Shown here: positions 1-5,823 of the stretch, in pieces
How positions within the stretch are numbered: position 1 is the stretch's first letter
How the letters are laid out: each line of letters begins with the position of its first letter
DNA from: Eggerthellaceae bacterium
Lineage (GTDB): Bacteria > Actinomycetota > Coriobacteriia > Coriobacteriales > Eggerthellaceae
Direction: 5' to 3'
DNA length: 9,647 nucleotides
Assembly: GCA_017459485.1 (NCBI GenBank)
Contig: JAFUCW010000499.1
Span: forward strand, 1-9,647
The notes under the pieces: model-generated
The model's database searches: none
The model's input: the letters and a program-made list of their open reading frames with translations, nothing else
Told to the model about the DNA's origin: nothing
Position numbers and translations under genes: made by a program

Positions 1-15
1 CAAAGACCTATGTGG

Positions 16-50
16 ACCGACGGGCGTGTTTGCCCGCCGGTTCTTTTTTC
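16..50 (+). terminator. Rho-independent terminator of an upstream unit
   Basis: A 9-position stem (17-25 with 32-40, one A-C mismatch, extended by an A-T pair at 16/41) closes a 6-base loop and is followed by a T-rich tail at 41-49 (ttcttttttc). This is the standard form of an intrinsic terminator. It should end a + strand transcript entering from the left; no gene of that unit is recognisable in the first 15 bases. It isolates ispD from upstream transcription. Confidence 0.8.
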
Positions 51-141
51 AGCATCCACGTTTTGTCCGTATTCGGAGGGGCGGTGCAGACTTTTCGTTG
101 CAATTGGTTTGGCTCATGGCAGACTCAAGCAAGTCTTCCTT

Positions 142-150
142 TGCTATTAT
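142..150 (+). promoter_or_regulatory. Candidate extended -10 promoter element for ispD
   Basis: TGC-TATTAT at 142-150 resembles an extended -10 box (TGN followed by TATAAT with one mismatch). It lies about 26 bases before the ispD start and after the terminator at 16-50, where a promoter is expected. No convincing -35 hexamer sits 16-18 bases upstream, so the call rests on the -10 and position alone. The rest of 51-175 shows nothing recognisable. Confidence 0.35.
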
Positions 151-175
151 GGTAAAGAGCGCTTAGGAGGTCGGG

Positions 176-1027
176 ATGGGTGATCGTCCAGAAGTCAACA
201 ACGCCGTTTCCGCTTCGTGTGGGTCTTCGGCCACAGTGTGTCCGTCCAAGGTGGATGTCGAAACGTTTAGCGACGATTTCGTCCCCGACAGCTTCATGCA
301 ACTCGAGGGCAAAGTAAGCCCCAAGGCGAAGACAGCCGCTGTTATCCTTGCAGGTGGCTCGGGGGAGCGCTTTGGCCACGATGGCGGAAAGCAGCTGGTG
401 GAGATTGCTGGCAGGCCCATGCTTACCTGGGCGGCCGAAGCCTTCGACGCCGTTGCCGACGTGGGCCTTATCGTAATCGTGTGCCCCGAGGAGCGCCAAG
501 AGGAGTATCTGCAAAAGGCCATCGACCCCTTCCCGTTTGTCACGCCCATCATGCTGGCGCGATCGGGTTCGATCAGGCAGGAAAGCTCGTTTGCTGGATT
601 AGAGGAAGTCCCCGAAGAATACGAGTATGTCGTCGTTCACGACGGAGCGCGCCCATTGGTCCGTCCCGAGACCATCGAGCACACCATAAACATGCTCAAG
701 GGCAACATCGATGCCGACGGCGCTGTGGTCGCCCATCCCTCCATCGACACGCTCAAGATAGTTGAAAACGGCGTGATTGTGGGCACGCCCGACCGCACCG
801 TGTTCTGGAATGCGCAGACGCCCCAGGTGTTTCGCGCGGGCATTCTGCGGCGTGCGCATGCCTCGGCCCTTTCCGATGGGTTCGTGGGCACCGACGACAG
901 TTCCCTGATCGAGCGGCTGGGAGGCCGCGTGCTGGTGGTCGAGGGCAAGCGCGACAATATCAAGCTGACGGTTCCGGAAGATTATCTGATGCTTGCCGCC
1001 GCCGTGAACCGCTCATATGCAGAATAG
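176..1027 (+). CDS. ispD: IspD, 2-C-methyl-D-erythritol 4-phosphate cytidylyltransferase
   Basis: Transfers CMP from CTP to 2-C-methyl-D-erythritol 4-phosphate, the third step of the MEP isoprenoid pathway, in the cytosol. Visible family motifs: the nucleotide-binding loop AAVILAGGSGERFG (about 54-67) with R65 and K72 matching the catalytic Arg/Lys of E. coli IspD, VVVHDGARP (152-160) with D156 and R159, RTVFWNAQTPQVF, and NIKLTVPED (K263) near the C-terminus. The protein is 283 aa against about 230-240 usual. The excess is a poorly conserved-looking N-terminal stretch of about 50 residues before the fold. The start at 176 has a perfect AGGAGG at 165-170, five bases away, so the extension is probably translated; ATG at 296 (M41) would give a normal length but lacks such a site. 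ispF follows 84 bases downstream. Confidence 0.95.
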   Translation: MGDRPEVNNAVSASCGSSATVCPSKVDVETFSDDFVPDSFMQLEGKVSPKAKTAAVILAGGSGERFGHDGGKQLVEIAGRPMLTWAAEAFDAVADVGLIVIVCPEERQEEYLQKAIDPFPFVTPIMLARSGSIRQESSFAGLEEVPEEYEYVVVHDGARPLVRPETIEHTINMLKGNIDADGAVVAHPSIDTLKIVENGVIVGTPDRTVFWNAQTPQVFRAGILRRAHASALSDGFVGTDDSSLIERLGGRVLVVEGKRDNIKLTVPEDYLMLAAAVNRSYAE

Positions 1028-1111
1028 CCAAGTGTTTGAACAATGGTGGGGTGTACGGTTCGCCCCATTCTCTTGTGATGCCATGCCGCGCGCAAGCCAA
1101 GGAGGAACAAG

Positions 1112-1600
1112 ATGCAGATGCGTATAGGATTGGGCTACGACGTCCATGCCCTGGTAGAGGGAAGGGCGCTTATTGTCGGGGGCGTTGACATCCCTCATGT
1201 CCGCGGGCTGCTCGGCCATTCCGACGCTGACGTGCTGGCCCATGCGGTGACGGACGCCGTATTAAGCGCGGCTCGGGCAGGAGACATCGGCAGGTTGTTC
1301 CCCGACACGGACCCCGCCTATGCGGGTGCGAACTCGATCGACCTGTTAGCACACGTGGCGGCTTATGTGCGCGAACTAGGGTTCGAAATACTTGATGTGG
1401 ACAGCGTCGTCGTCGCGCAGGCGCCCAAGCTGTCGCCGTATCGCGATGCCATGCGCGAAAACCTTGCGGGTGCCTTGGGCATTCCGGTCGAAAACGTGGG
1501 AGTGAAGGCGACCACTACCGAGCACCTGGGCTATCAGGGCCGCGAAGAGGGTATTTCGGCCCAGGCGGTGTGTCTGGGCGCATGTTCCCGGGCATCGTAG
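1112..1600 (+). CDS. ispF: IspF, 2-C-methyl-D-erythritol 2,4-cyclodiphosphate synthase
   Basis: Cyclises CDP-methylerythritol 2-phosphate to methylerythritol 2,4-cyclodiphosphate with release of CMP, two steps after IspD in the MEP pathway; the family is a cytosolic trimer. The 162 aa length matches the family (about 160). The N-terminal GLGYDVH gives the metal ligands D10 and H12, [12 protein letters not shown] supplies H36 and the third ligand H44, FPDTDP is the flexible active-site segment, and [17 protein letters not shown] (132-148) is the conserved C-terminal signature. AAGGAGG at 1099-1105, six bases before ATG 1112, fixes the start; a second in-frame ATG at 1118 is less well spaced. 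It probably shares a transcript with ispD. The enzyme for the intervening kinase step (IspE) is not in the window. Confidence 0.96.
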   Translation: MQMRIGLGYDVHALVEGRALIVGGVDIPHVRGLLGHSDADVLAHAVTDAVLSAARAGDIGRLFPDTDPAYAGANSIDLLAHVAAYVRELGFEILDVDSVVVAQAPKLSPYRDAMRENLAGALGIPVENVGVKATTTEHLGYQGREEGISAQAVCLGACSRAS

Positions 1601-1684
1601 CCAGCGTGCCCGCGTTCGCACGGGACGGCTTTGCGGACGCACGGACCCTCCTGCGACTTTGCCCGCATGCCTTTCGGCTGCACG

Positions 1685-1983
1685 CTACAGTGCGCTTGCG
1701 ACCAGTCCAATTGTGGCTAAGGCCACCACCGAGCATGCAACGAGCATGCCGTAGATGCGAGATCCCGCCCCCTGGACGAGTCTGCCCTTTTTTCGGGAGC
1801 ACGATCCATGCGCTTGCGCCATGCGAAGACGCCGACCGCCAGCGGAATCTGAGTGATCGTGTAGATGTTCGGGCTTGCCACTGCCTGCCCGTCGATTCTT
1901 TCCTCGTCATGTGGTTCGGCTGTTGTACCTGCATTGTGTCGCAACTCCGCTAAAATACGCCTGTACGCATCGAAATGCAGCAT
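1685..1983 (-). pseudogene. Frameshifted small membrane-protein gene, antisense between ispF and cysS
   Basis: Not recognised as a known family. Read on the minus strand from ATG at 1983-1981, the frame gives a charged N-terminus and then SPNIYTITQIPLAVGVFAWRKR, a moderately hydrophobic segment ended by basic residues. After the T6 run at 1788-1793 (A6 on this strand) that frame turns into unconvincing sequence and stops near 1717. The adjacent frame instead reads RLVQGAGSRIYGML and a strongly hydrophobic helix (VACSVVALATIGLVASAL), stopping at 1687-1685. Adding one A to the run joins both halves into exactly 99 codons plus stop: an N-terminal soluble stretch, a TM segment, a short basic loop and a second TM segment. 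No Shine-Dalgarno precedes the ATG, and its 5' end overlaps the cysS leader, so decay is the simplest reading. A sequencing error or slippage on the A run are alternatives. Bases 1601-1684 show nothing else. Confidence 0.4.
1951..1956 (+). promoter_or_regulatory. Candidate -10 box for cysS
   Basis: TAAAAT differs from TATAAT at one position and lies 51 bases before the cysS start, in the gap after ispF. The nearest TTG-type hexamer (TTGTAC, 1923-1928) is 22 bases upstream, too far for a normal spacer, so the promoter is tentative. Without it cysS would have to rely on read-through from ispF. Confidence 0.25.
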
Positions 1984-2007
1984 CCATACAGAGGTAGGAG
2001 CTAGCCA

Positions 2008-3525
2008 ATGATCAGGATTTACAACACAGCCACGCGTGCCAAGGAAGATTTCCATACCAAGGAACTGGGCAAGGTCGGCATGTACGTGTGCGGTCCCACG
2101 GTGTACAACTACATCCATATAGGAAACGCGCGCACGTTCATCTGCTTCGATGTAGTAAGACGTTATTTGCGTTGGCGCGGGTTCGAAGTGACATTCGTCC
2201 AAAACGTCACCGATGTGGACGACAAGATCATCAACAAGGCCAACGAAGAAGGCAAAACCGCGGGCGAGATTGCCGCAGAGTACACTGCAGCGTTCATCGA
2301 GGACATGCACGCGATTGGCGTGGAAGACCCCGACGTCCGGCCGAAGGCCACCGAAGAGATTCCCGAGATGATAGCGCTGGTGCAGACGCTGATCGAAGGA
2401 GGTCATGCCTACGAAGCCGACGGAGACGTGTACTTTGCTGTGCGAAGCTACGCTGGCTACGGTGCTCTTTCGGGGCGCGACGTGGACGAGATGGAGTCGG
2501 GCCACCGCGAATTGCGTGCGCAGGGCCAGGGCACCGAGGAGCGCAAGCGCGATCCGCTCGATTTCGCGCTTTGGAAGGCTGCAAAGCCGGGAGAGCCGGC
2601 GTGGGACAGCCCCTGGGGCCGGGGAAGGCCGGGATGGCATTGTGAGTGCTCTGCCATGTCGCGCAAGTACTTGGGGCTTCCCTTCGACATCCACGGTGGC
2701 GGCGCAGACCTGTGCTTCCCGCATCATGAAAACGAGATGGCGCAAAGCTGTGCGGCATATGGCGAAGGGTTTGCGAACTATTGGATGCACTCGGGCATGT
2801 TGCAGATTCGCAACAGCGACACGGGCGAGGCCGAGAAGATGTCGAAGAGCCTGGGCAATTTCCTGCTCTTGCGTGACGTGCTCGGGCAGGTGCCCGCAAA
2901 CGTGTTGCGCATGCTGTGCGTGCAAACGCATTACCGCAGCCCCATGGAGTACTCTCCCGAGCGCTTGGAGGAGGCTGCCGCTGCGCTCGAGCGCATCGAA
3001 AACCTGATCGCGCGCATCGACTGGGCATGCGAAAACGCCCAGGACATCCCAAGCCCGTTCGACACGCGCGCGTTGGGCAGCATGGTGCGCAGCGCCCGCA
3101 ACGACTTTATCGTCGCGATGGACGACGACTTCAACACTGCAGGGGGGCTTGGCGTCATCTTCGGCCTCGTAAGCGCGATGAACGCCGAGTTGGGCGACCA
3201 GACCATTGCCGACGCAGATGCGCCTTTCTTCAAGGAGGTGCGTGCGTTCGTCGTCGAGCTGATGGGAGTGCTCGGCGTCGAGGTTGGGTCTTCTGGCGAG
3301 AGTGCCAGCGGCTATCCGGCCGAAGTGGTCGATCTTGCACGCGAGCTTGCAGGGTTCGAAGACGGAACGCCCGAAGAAGCGGTCGATGCCCTTTTGGCGT
3401 GCCGCGCCGATGCCCGTGCTGCGAAAGATTTCTCGCGTGCAGACGCCGTGCGTGACGGCCTGACTGGCCTCGGGTTCACTATCGAGGACACGCCGCAGGG
3501 CGCGCGCGTCATCTTCTCTGCATAA
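2008..3525 (+). CDS. cysS: CysS, cysteinyl-tRNA synthetase
   Basis: Charges tRNA-Cys with cysteine in the cytosol; class I aminoacyl-tRNA synthetase. The catalytic Rossmann fold shows YVCGPTVYNYIHIGNAR (26-42), containing the HIGH-type signature HIGN at 37-40, and the EKMSKS signature at 276-281. Expected zinc ligands are present: C28, C214 in WHCECSAMS, and H239 and E243 in FPHHENE. The C-terminal helical anticodon-binding part ends in the usual segment with KDFSRADAVRDGL. Length 505 aa is slightly above the E. coli enzyme (461 aa), with extra residues around 160-210 and in the C-terminal part. TAGGAG at 1995-2000, seven bases before ATG 2008, supports the start. It follows ispF after 407 bases and is closed by the terminator at 3643-3674. 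Adjacency to ispD/ispF is common in Gram-positive genomes. Confidence 0.97.
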   Translation: MIRIYNTATRAKEDFHTKELGKVGMYVCGPTVYNYIHIGNARTFICFDVVRRYLRWRGFEVTFVQNVTDVDDKIINKANEEGKTAGEIAAEYTAAFIEDMHAIGVEDPDVRPKATEEIPEMIALVQTLIEGGHAYEADGDVYFAVRSYAGYGALSGRDVDEMESGHRELRAQGQGTEERKRDPLDFALWKAAKPGEPAWDSPWGRGRPGWHCECSAMSRKYLGLPFDIHGGGADLCFPHHENEMAQSCAAYGEGFANYWMHSGMLQIRNSDTGEAEKMSKSLGNFLLLRDVLGQVPANVLRMLCVQTHYRSPMEYSPERLEEAAAALERIENLIARIDWACENAQDIPSPFDTRALGSMVRSARNDFIVAMDDDFNTAGGLGVIFGLVSAMNAELGDQTIADADAPFFKEVRAFVVELMGVLGVEVGSSGESASGYPAEVVDLARELAGFEDGTPEEAVDALLACRADARAAKDFSRADAVRDGLTGLGFTIEDTPQGARVIFSA

Positions 3526-3642
3526 GGCTTGCTGGGTGCCTGTGGCGGTGCCATTGCCTGCAATGCCCTGATCAAGGTGAAGGTCCCAGGGTGCGTCGCG
3601 CAGTTTGCCGTTGCAGGGCGCATCGTGCTGTTTGTTGCTGCA

Positions 3643-3674
3643 GGGCGGTTGGGTTGTCCAGCCGCTTTTTCTTT
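3643..3674 (+). terminator. Rho-independent terminator after cysS
   Basis: GCGGTTGG (3645-3652) pairs with CCAGCCGC (3658-3665) over 8 bp with one G-T wobble around a 5-base loop, followed by TTTTTCTTT at 3666-3674. It lies 117 bases past the cysS stop. The 3' region 3526-3642 has no convincing gene; a tight perfect inverted repeat (CATTGC/GCAATG, 3552-3565) is the only other structure there. This terminator separates the housekeeping genes from the pilus operon, which therefore needs its own promoter. Confidence 0.85.
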
Positions 3675-3861
3675 CGCATGCTTCTTGCTTTGCAGCAGTG
3701 AATGGGTTGATGACTCATTGCAGGGTTCTTTCAGAGACGAAGACGACCTGCTTTCGATGGAAGTCTTGTGAAAGGGCTCTTTTTCTCGAATCAAGGAGAA
3801 AAGCGGCCTGCTGAAAAGGTGGTTCGCAAAACAATCACTTCCCCCAAGGTGTTTTCCGTGA

Positions 3862-3891
3862 TGCATCCGTGACCTTTTCGAGACGGATGCA
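3862..3891. repeat. 9-bp perfect inverted repeat, possible operator or leader hairpin
   Basis: TGCATCCGT (3862-3870) and ACGGATGCA (3883-3891) are exact reverse complements separated by 12 bases. No T-run follows, so this is not an intrinsic terminator. In DNA it could be a dimeric regulator's operator; in RNA it would form a stable stem with a 12-base loop, about 75 bases before cpaB. Confidence 0.6.
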
Positions 3892-3915
3892 GTGAGCGTT
3901 CGAGTGAGTGTTTCG
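3892..3915 (+). repeat. Degenerate tandem 12-mer next to the inverted repeat
   Basis: GTGAGCGTTCGA (3892-3903) is followed directly by GTGAGTGTTTCG (3904-3915); eight of the first nine positions agree. It abuts the right arm of the 3862-3891 inverted repeat. It could be a pair of regulator half-sites, but the repeat is short and partly degenerate. Confidence 0.3.
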
Positions 3916-3923
3916 TGACGATG

Positions 3924-3960
3924 CCCCGTCAAGATTGATGCCAGGATACGGAAGACGGGG
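3924..3960 (+). promoter_or_regulatory. Inverted repeat that could hide the cpaB ribosome-binding site
   Basis: CCCCGTC (3924-3930) and GACGGGG (3954-3960) are exact reverse complements with a 23-base spacer. The G-rich right arm continues to 3961 and ends four bases before ATG 3966. It is the only stretch that can pair, weakly, with anti-Shine-Dalgarno. If the stem forms in the mRNA, initiation of the first pilus gene would be blocked. The regulatory role is inference. Confidence 0.4.
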
Positions 3961-3965
3961 GTTCG

Positions 3966-4595
3966 ATGAAACAACGGGGCGTGGCCATTCTTTCGCTGGT
4001 ATGCGGAATCGTTTGCGCGGCATGCGTGTTCGCCTATACGCAGCAGGTCGAAGCCTCGGCGGCGGCACAGCGCAACGAGGCGCTCGAGCGGTATGGAGGC
4101 GACCAGGTGGAGGTCTGCGTGGCAACCCGCGCTATTGCGGCAGGGGAGTACGCAGACGCGACCAACACCACCACAAGGCCCTGGTTGGTCGACCTGCTTC
4201 CGGAGGACCCGGTGACCAGCCTCGCCGACGTCGCGGGAGTCCAGGCTGCATCTCCTGTCGTTGCAGGCGAAGTGCTCAGCCACGTCCGATTCTCGTCTTC
4301 CGGCCCATCCGTTTCCGTGCCTGCCGGATTGCAGGCAGTGGGAGTGGAATTGAGCAGCGCGCAGGCGGTGGGCGGAACTCTGGAAGCAGGAGCAGTGGTC
4401 GACGTGTATGCGGCGGGCTCTTCCGGCACCGCCCTTATCGCATGCAACGTGCTGGTGGTGTCGGCTGCAGAGGGCGCGGGCGGCAGGTCGTCGGTGACGC
4501 TTGCCGTCGAGCCTTCCAACGTGGAGGAAGTCATCGCGACGACGCAATCGGCAGTGCTTTATTTGACGTTGCCATCGAAAGAGGAAGGAGAGTGA
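3966..4595 (+). CDS. cpaB: CpaB/RcpC-type Flp pilus assembly protein (SAF domain)
   Basis: Membrane-anchored assembly factor of Tad/Flp pili. Residues about 5-24 form one transmembrane segment with a basic start (KQR), and the rest (185 residues) faces outward. VEVCVATRAIAAGEY (48-62) opens a SAF-type beta-clip domain, and the second half (SVSVPAGLQAVGVELSS, about 115-131, then GGTLEAGAVVDVYA, 137-149) matches the RcpC/CpaB repeat region. At 209 aa it is on the short side. In diderms this protein works with the secretin; no secretin gene appears here, so in this presumably single-membrane cell it probably acts at the cell wall. An in-frame stop at 3936 and the absence of other start codons leave ATG 3966 as the only start, although it has just a G-run, not a proper Shine-Dalgarno. 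First gene of the operon; one base separates its stop from the next ATG. Confidence 0.88.
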   Translation: MKQRGVAILSLVCGIVCAACVFAYTQQVEASAAAQRNEALERYGGDQVEVCVATRAIAAGEYADATNTTTRPWLVDLLPEDPVTSLADVAGVQAASPVVAGEVLSHVRFSSSGPSVSVPAGLQAVGVELSSAQAVGGTLEAGAVVDVYAAGSSGTALIACNVLVVSAAEGAGGRSSVTLAVEPSNVEEVIATTQSAVLYLTLPSKEEGE

Positions 4596-4596
4596 C

Positions 4597-5823
4597 ATGT
4601 CGCACATTTTGCTATGCGCCGATTCGGAAAGCGTGCGCTATCCCGAATGCCTGGGACTCGACGGAGAGTCGTTGGAGGCACAGGAATGGCTCGATGTGAT
4701 AACGAGCGCCCACGCCGCCCGGAGCAAGGTGGCGGCGGGGTCTGTAGAAGAGATATGGGTGGCAGGCAGCGACGAAGTGGATGCGATCAACCTGGCCGCC
4801 GCACACAAGGGAGACGGGACGGAGGGAAAGGTGTGCCTGCTTGTCTCCGCGACCAACGGATCGGTTATGAGCAGGGCAAAAGCAGCACGCATTGACGAAG
4901 TATGGGACCGGCGGTTGTTCGTTGCGCGCTACCGCGATGCGAAGTCCCGGCATGGGTCCTTTGCCGTAGTGCAGCAGGATCGGGAAAGCGAAAAACCGGC
5001 TGCACCCGCCTTGCCCGATTCGGCAAAGCGCGGGCATCTGATAGGGGTAGTGGGAGCTGGCGGAGGCGTGGGAAAGAGCAGTGTGGCCGTTGTGGCTGCG
5101 TATTTGTGCCAAAGCAGGGGATATCGGACTGCGCTTGTGGATGCCGACTTGCAATTCGGCGACATCGCCTACCTTTCCGGTCGCGACGATGCACTTGCTC
5201 TTGACGATGCGCTTGGCACCCCTTCGAAGCTCGACGCGATCGATTGCCGCGGGAGGCAGCCTGCTATCCTTGCTGCTCCTTCGCGCCTAGAGCGTTCGGA
5301 GGAGCTGTCCGGCAAAATCCCCGGCTTGATCGACCGCATGCGGCAACGTTTTGACGTGGTTGTCGTGAACACGTCCCCAGCGTGGTCGGATCTGCACTTG
5401 CATTTGCTTGAGTCGGGTGGAAGCACTCTGTTCCTGATCGACCAGCGCCCTTCGTCCATCCGATCCTGCAAGCATGCCCTGCAGTTGTGCGCCCGGTGCG
5501 GTGTGGCGACCCAGCCGATCGTCTTTGCGCTCAATCGCTGCTCGAGGCAGTCGCTGTTTTCCGTCATCGACGTCACGGGTGCTTTGCAGGGAGCTCATGT
5601 GGTCGAGCTTGCCGACGGAGGACGCGATGTGGAGGAACTTCTTGGGACAGGAGCGCCGAACGAACTGATCGACTCGGGAAACGCCTTGTGCCAAAGCGTT
5701 GCGCGCATGCTCGACGACCTTCTTCCTGCACAGCAGGCAGAAGAAAGCCGGAAGATCCAAATGCCCACGCGGAAGCGCACGTTGTTTTCGAATAGACGAA
5801 AGAGGGCCGTGGCATGTCTTTGA
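4597..5823 (+). CDS. tadZ: TadZ/CpaE-like ParA/MinD-family pilus positioning ATPase
   Basis: Expected to localise the Tad machine, often to a pole, from the cytoplasmic face. The first about 130 residues are a poorly conserved domain that fits the receiver-like N-terminus of CpaE/TadZ. From about 147 the MinD/ParA fold begins: GHLIGVVGAGGGVGKSSVAV holds the P-loop with K160 and S161, TALVDADLQFGDIAYL (178-193) is the Walker A' segment, and DVVVVNTSP is the Walker B-like strand. The deviant Walker A of ParA/MinD is normally KGGxGK; here the signature lysine position (155) is glycine, while the ordinary P-loop lysine is kept. TadZ/CpaE proteins often deviate at this site. Length 408 aa is typical. 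AAGGAG at 4585-4590, six bases before the ATG, defines the start. The final 10 bases overlap tadA. Confidence 0.88.
   Translation: MSHILLCADSESVRYPECLGLDGESLEAQEWLDVITSAHAARSKVAAGSVEEIWVAGSDEVDAINLAAAHKGDGTEGKVCLLVSATNGSVMSRAKAARIDEVWDRRLFVARYRDAKSRHGSFAVVQQDRESEKPAAPALPDSAKRGHLIGVVGAGGGVGKSSVAVVAAYLCQSRGYRTALVDADLQFGDIAYLSGRDDALALDDALGTPSKLDAIDCRGRQPAILAAPSRLERSEELSGKIPGLIDRMRQRFDVVVVNTSPAWSDLHLHLLESGGSTLFLIDQRPSSIRSCKHALQLCARCGVATQPIVFALNRCSRQSLFSVIDVTGALQGAHVVELADGGRDVEELLGTGAPNELIDSGNALCQSVARMLDDLLPAQQAEESRKIQMPTRKRTLFSNRRKRAVACL

Larger units (their letters stand above)
3675..3965 (+). promoter_or_regulatory. Non-coding leader / control region of the Tad pilus operon
   Basis: These 291 bases between the cysS terminator and cpaB contain no supportable gene: the open frames have no ribosome-binding site and no protein-like composition. 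The region is locally richer in A+T than its surroundings. A clear sigma-70 promoter is not visible, so the start point could not be placed. From left to right it holds an imperfect inverted repeat (TTTTCTC 3782-3788 / GAGAAAA 3797-3803), a 9-bp perfect inverted repeat (3862-3891), a degenerate tandem repeat (3892-3915) and a 7-bp perfect inverted repeat touching the cpaB start (3924-3960). It must contain the operon's promoter and probably its control sites. It does not match the cyclic-di-GMP-I riboswitch consensus that I can recall. Confidence 0.55.

Noticed and set aside
1044..1070. Possible terminator between ispD and ispF (TGGGG/CCCCA stem)
   Set aside because: Only five strong pairs, a large loop and no T-run; better read as a spacer inside one transcript.
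1730..1749. Direct repeat CGAGCATGC twice, two bases apart
   Set aside because: Lies in the second helix of the broken minus-strand gene and is short; no sign of a mobile element or a CRISPR-like array.
1717..2931. 404-codon minus-strand frame antisense to cysS
   Set aside because: Most of it is the shadow of cysS. Only its last part, in the ispF-cysS gap, looks protein-like and is reported as the broken membrane-protein gene.
3529..3771. 80-codon + strand frame after cysS with a hydrophobic middle
   Set aside because: TTG start three bases after the cysS stop without a ribosome-binding site; the frame runs through the strong terminator at 3643-3674.
3781..3804. T-rich/A-rich inverted repeat TTTTCTC...GAGAAAA
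   Set aside because: A weak A-T stem without following T-run; too weak to call a terminator or operator on its own.
3312..4607. 431-codon minus-strand frame spanning the cysS end, the leader and cpaB
   Set aside because: Antisense to two recognised genes; the translation is low-complexity, basic and serine-rich with no domain pattern. Openness is explained by high GC.
3908..4699. 263-codon + strand frame overlapping cpaB
   Set aside because: Arginine/glycine-rich shadow of cpaB in another frame; the cpaB frame has a membrane anchor and SAF domain.
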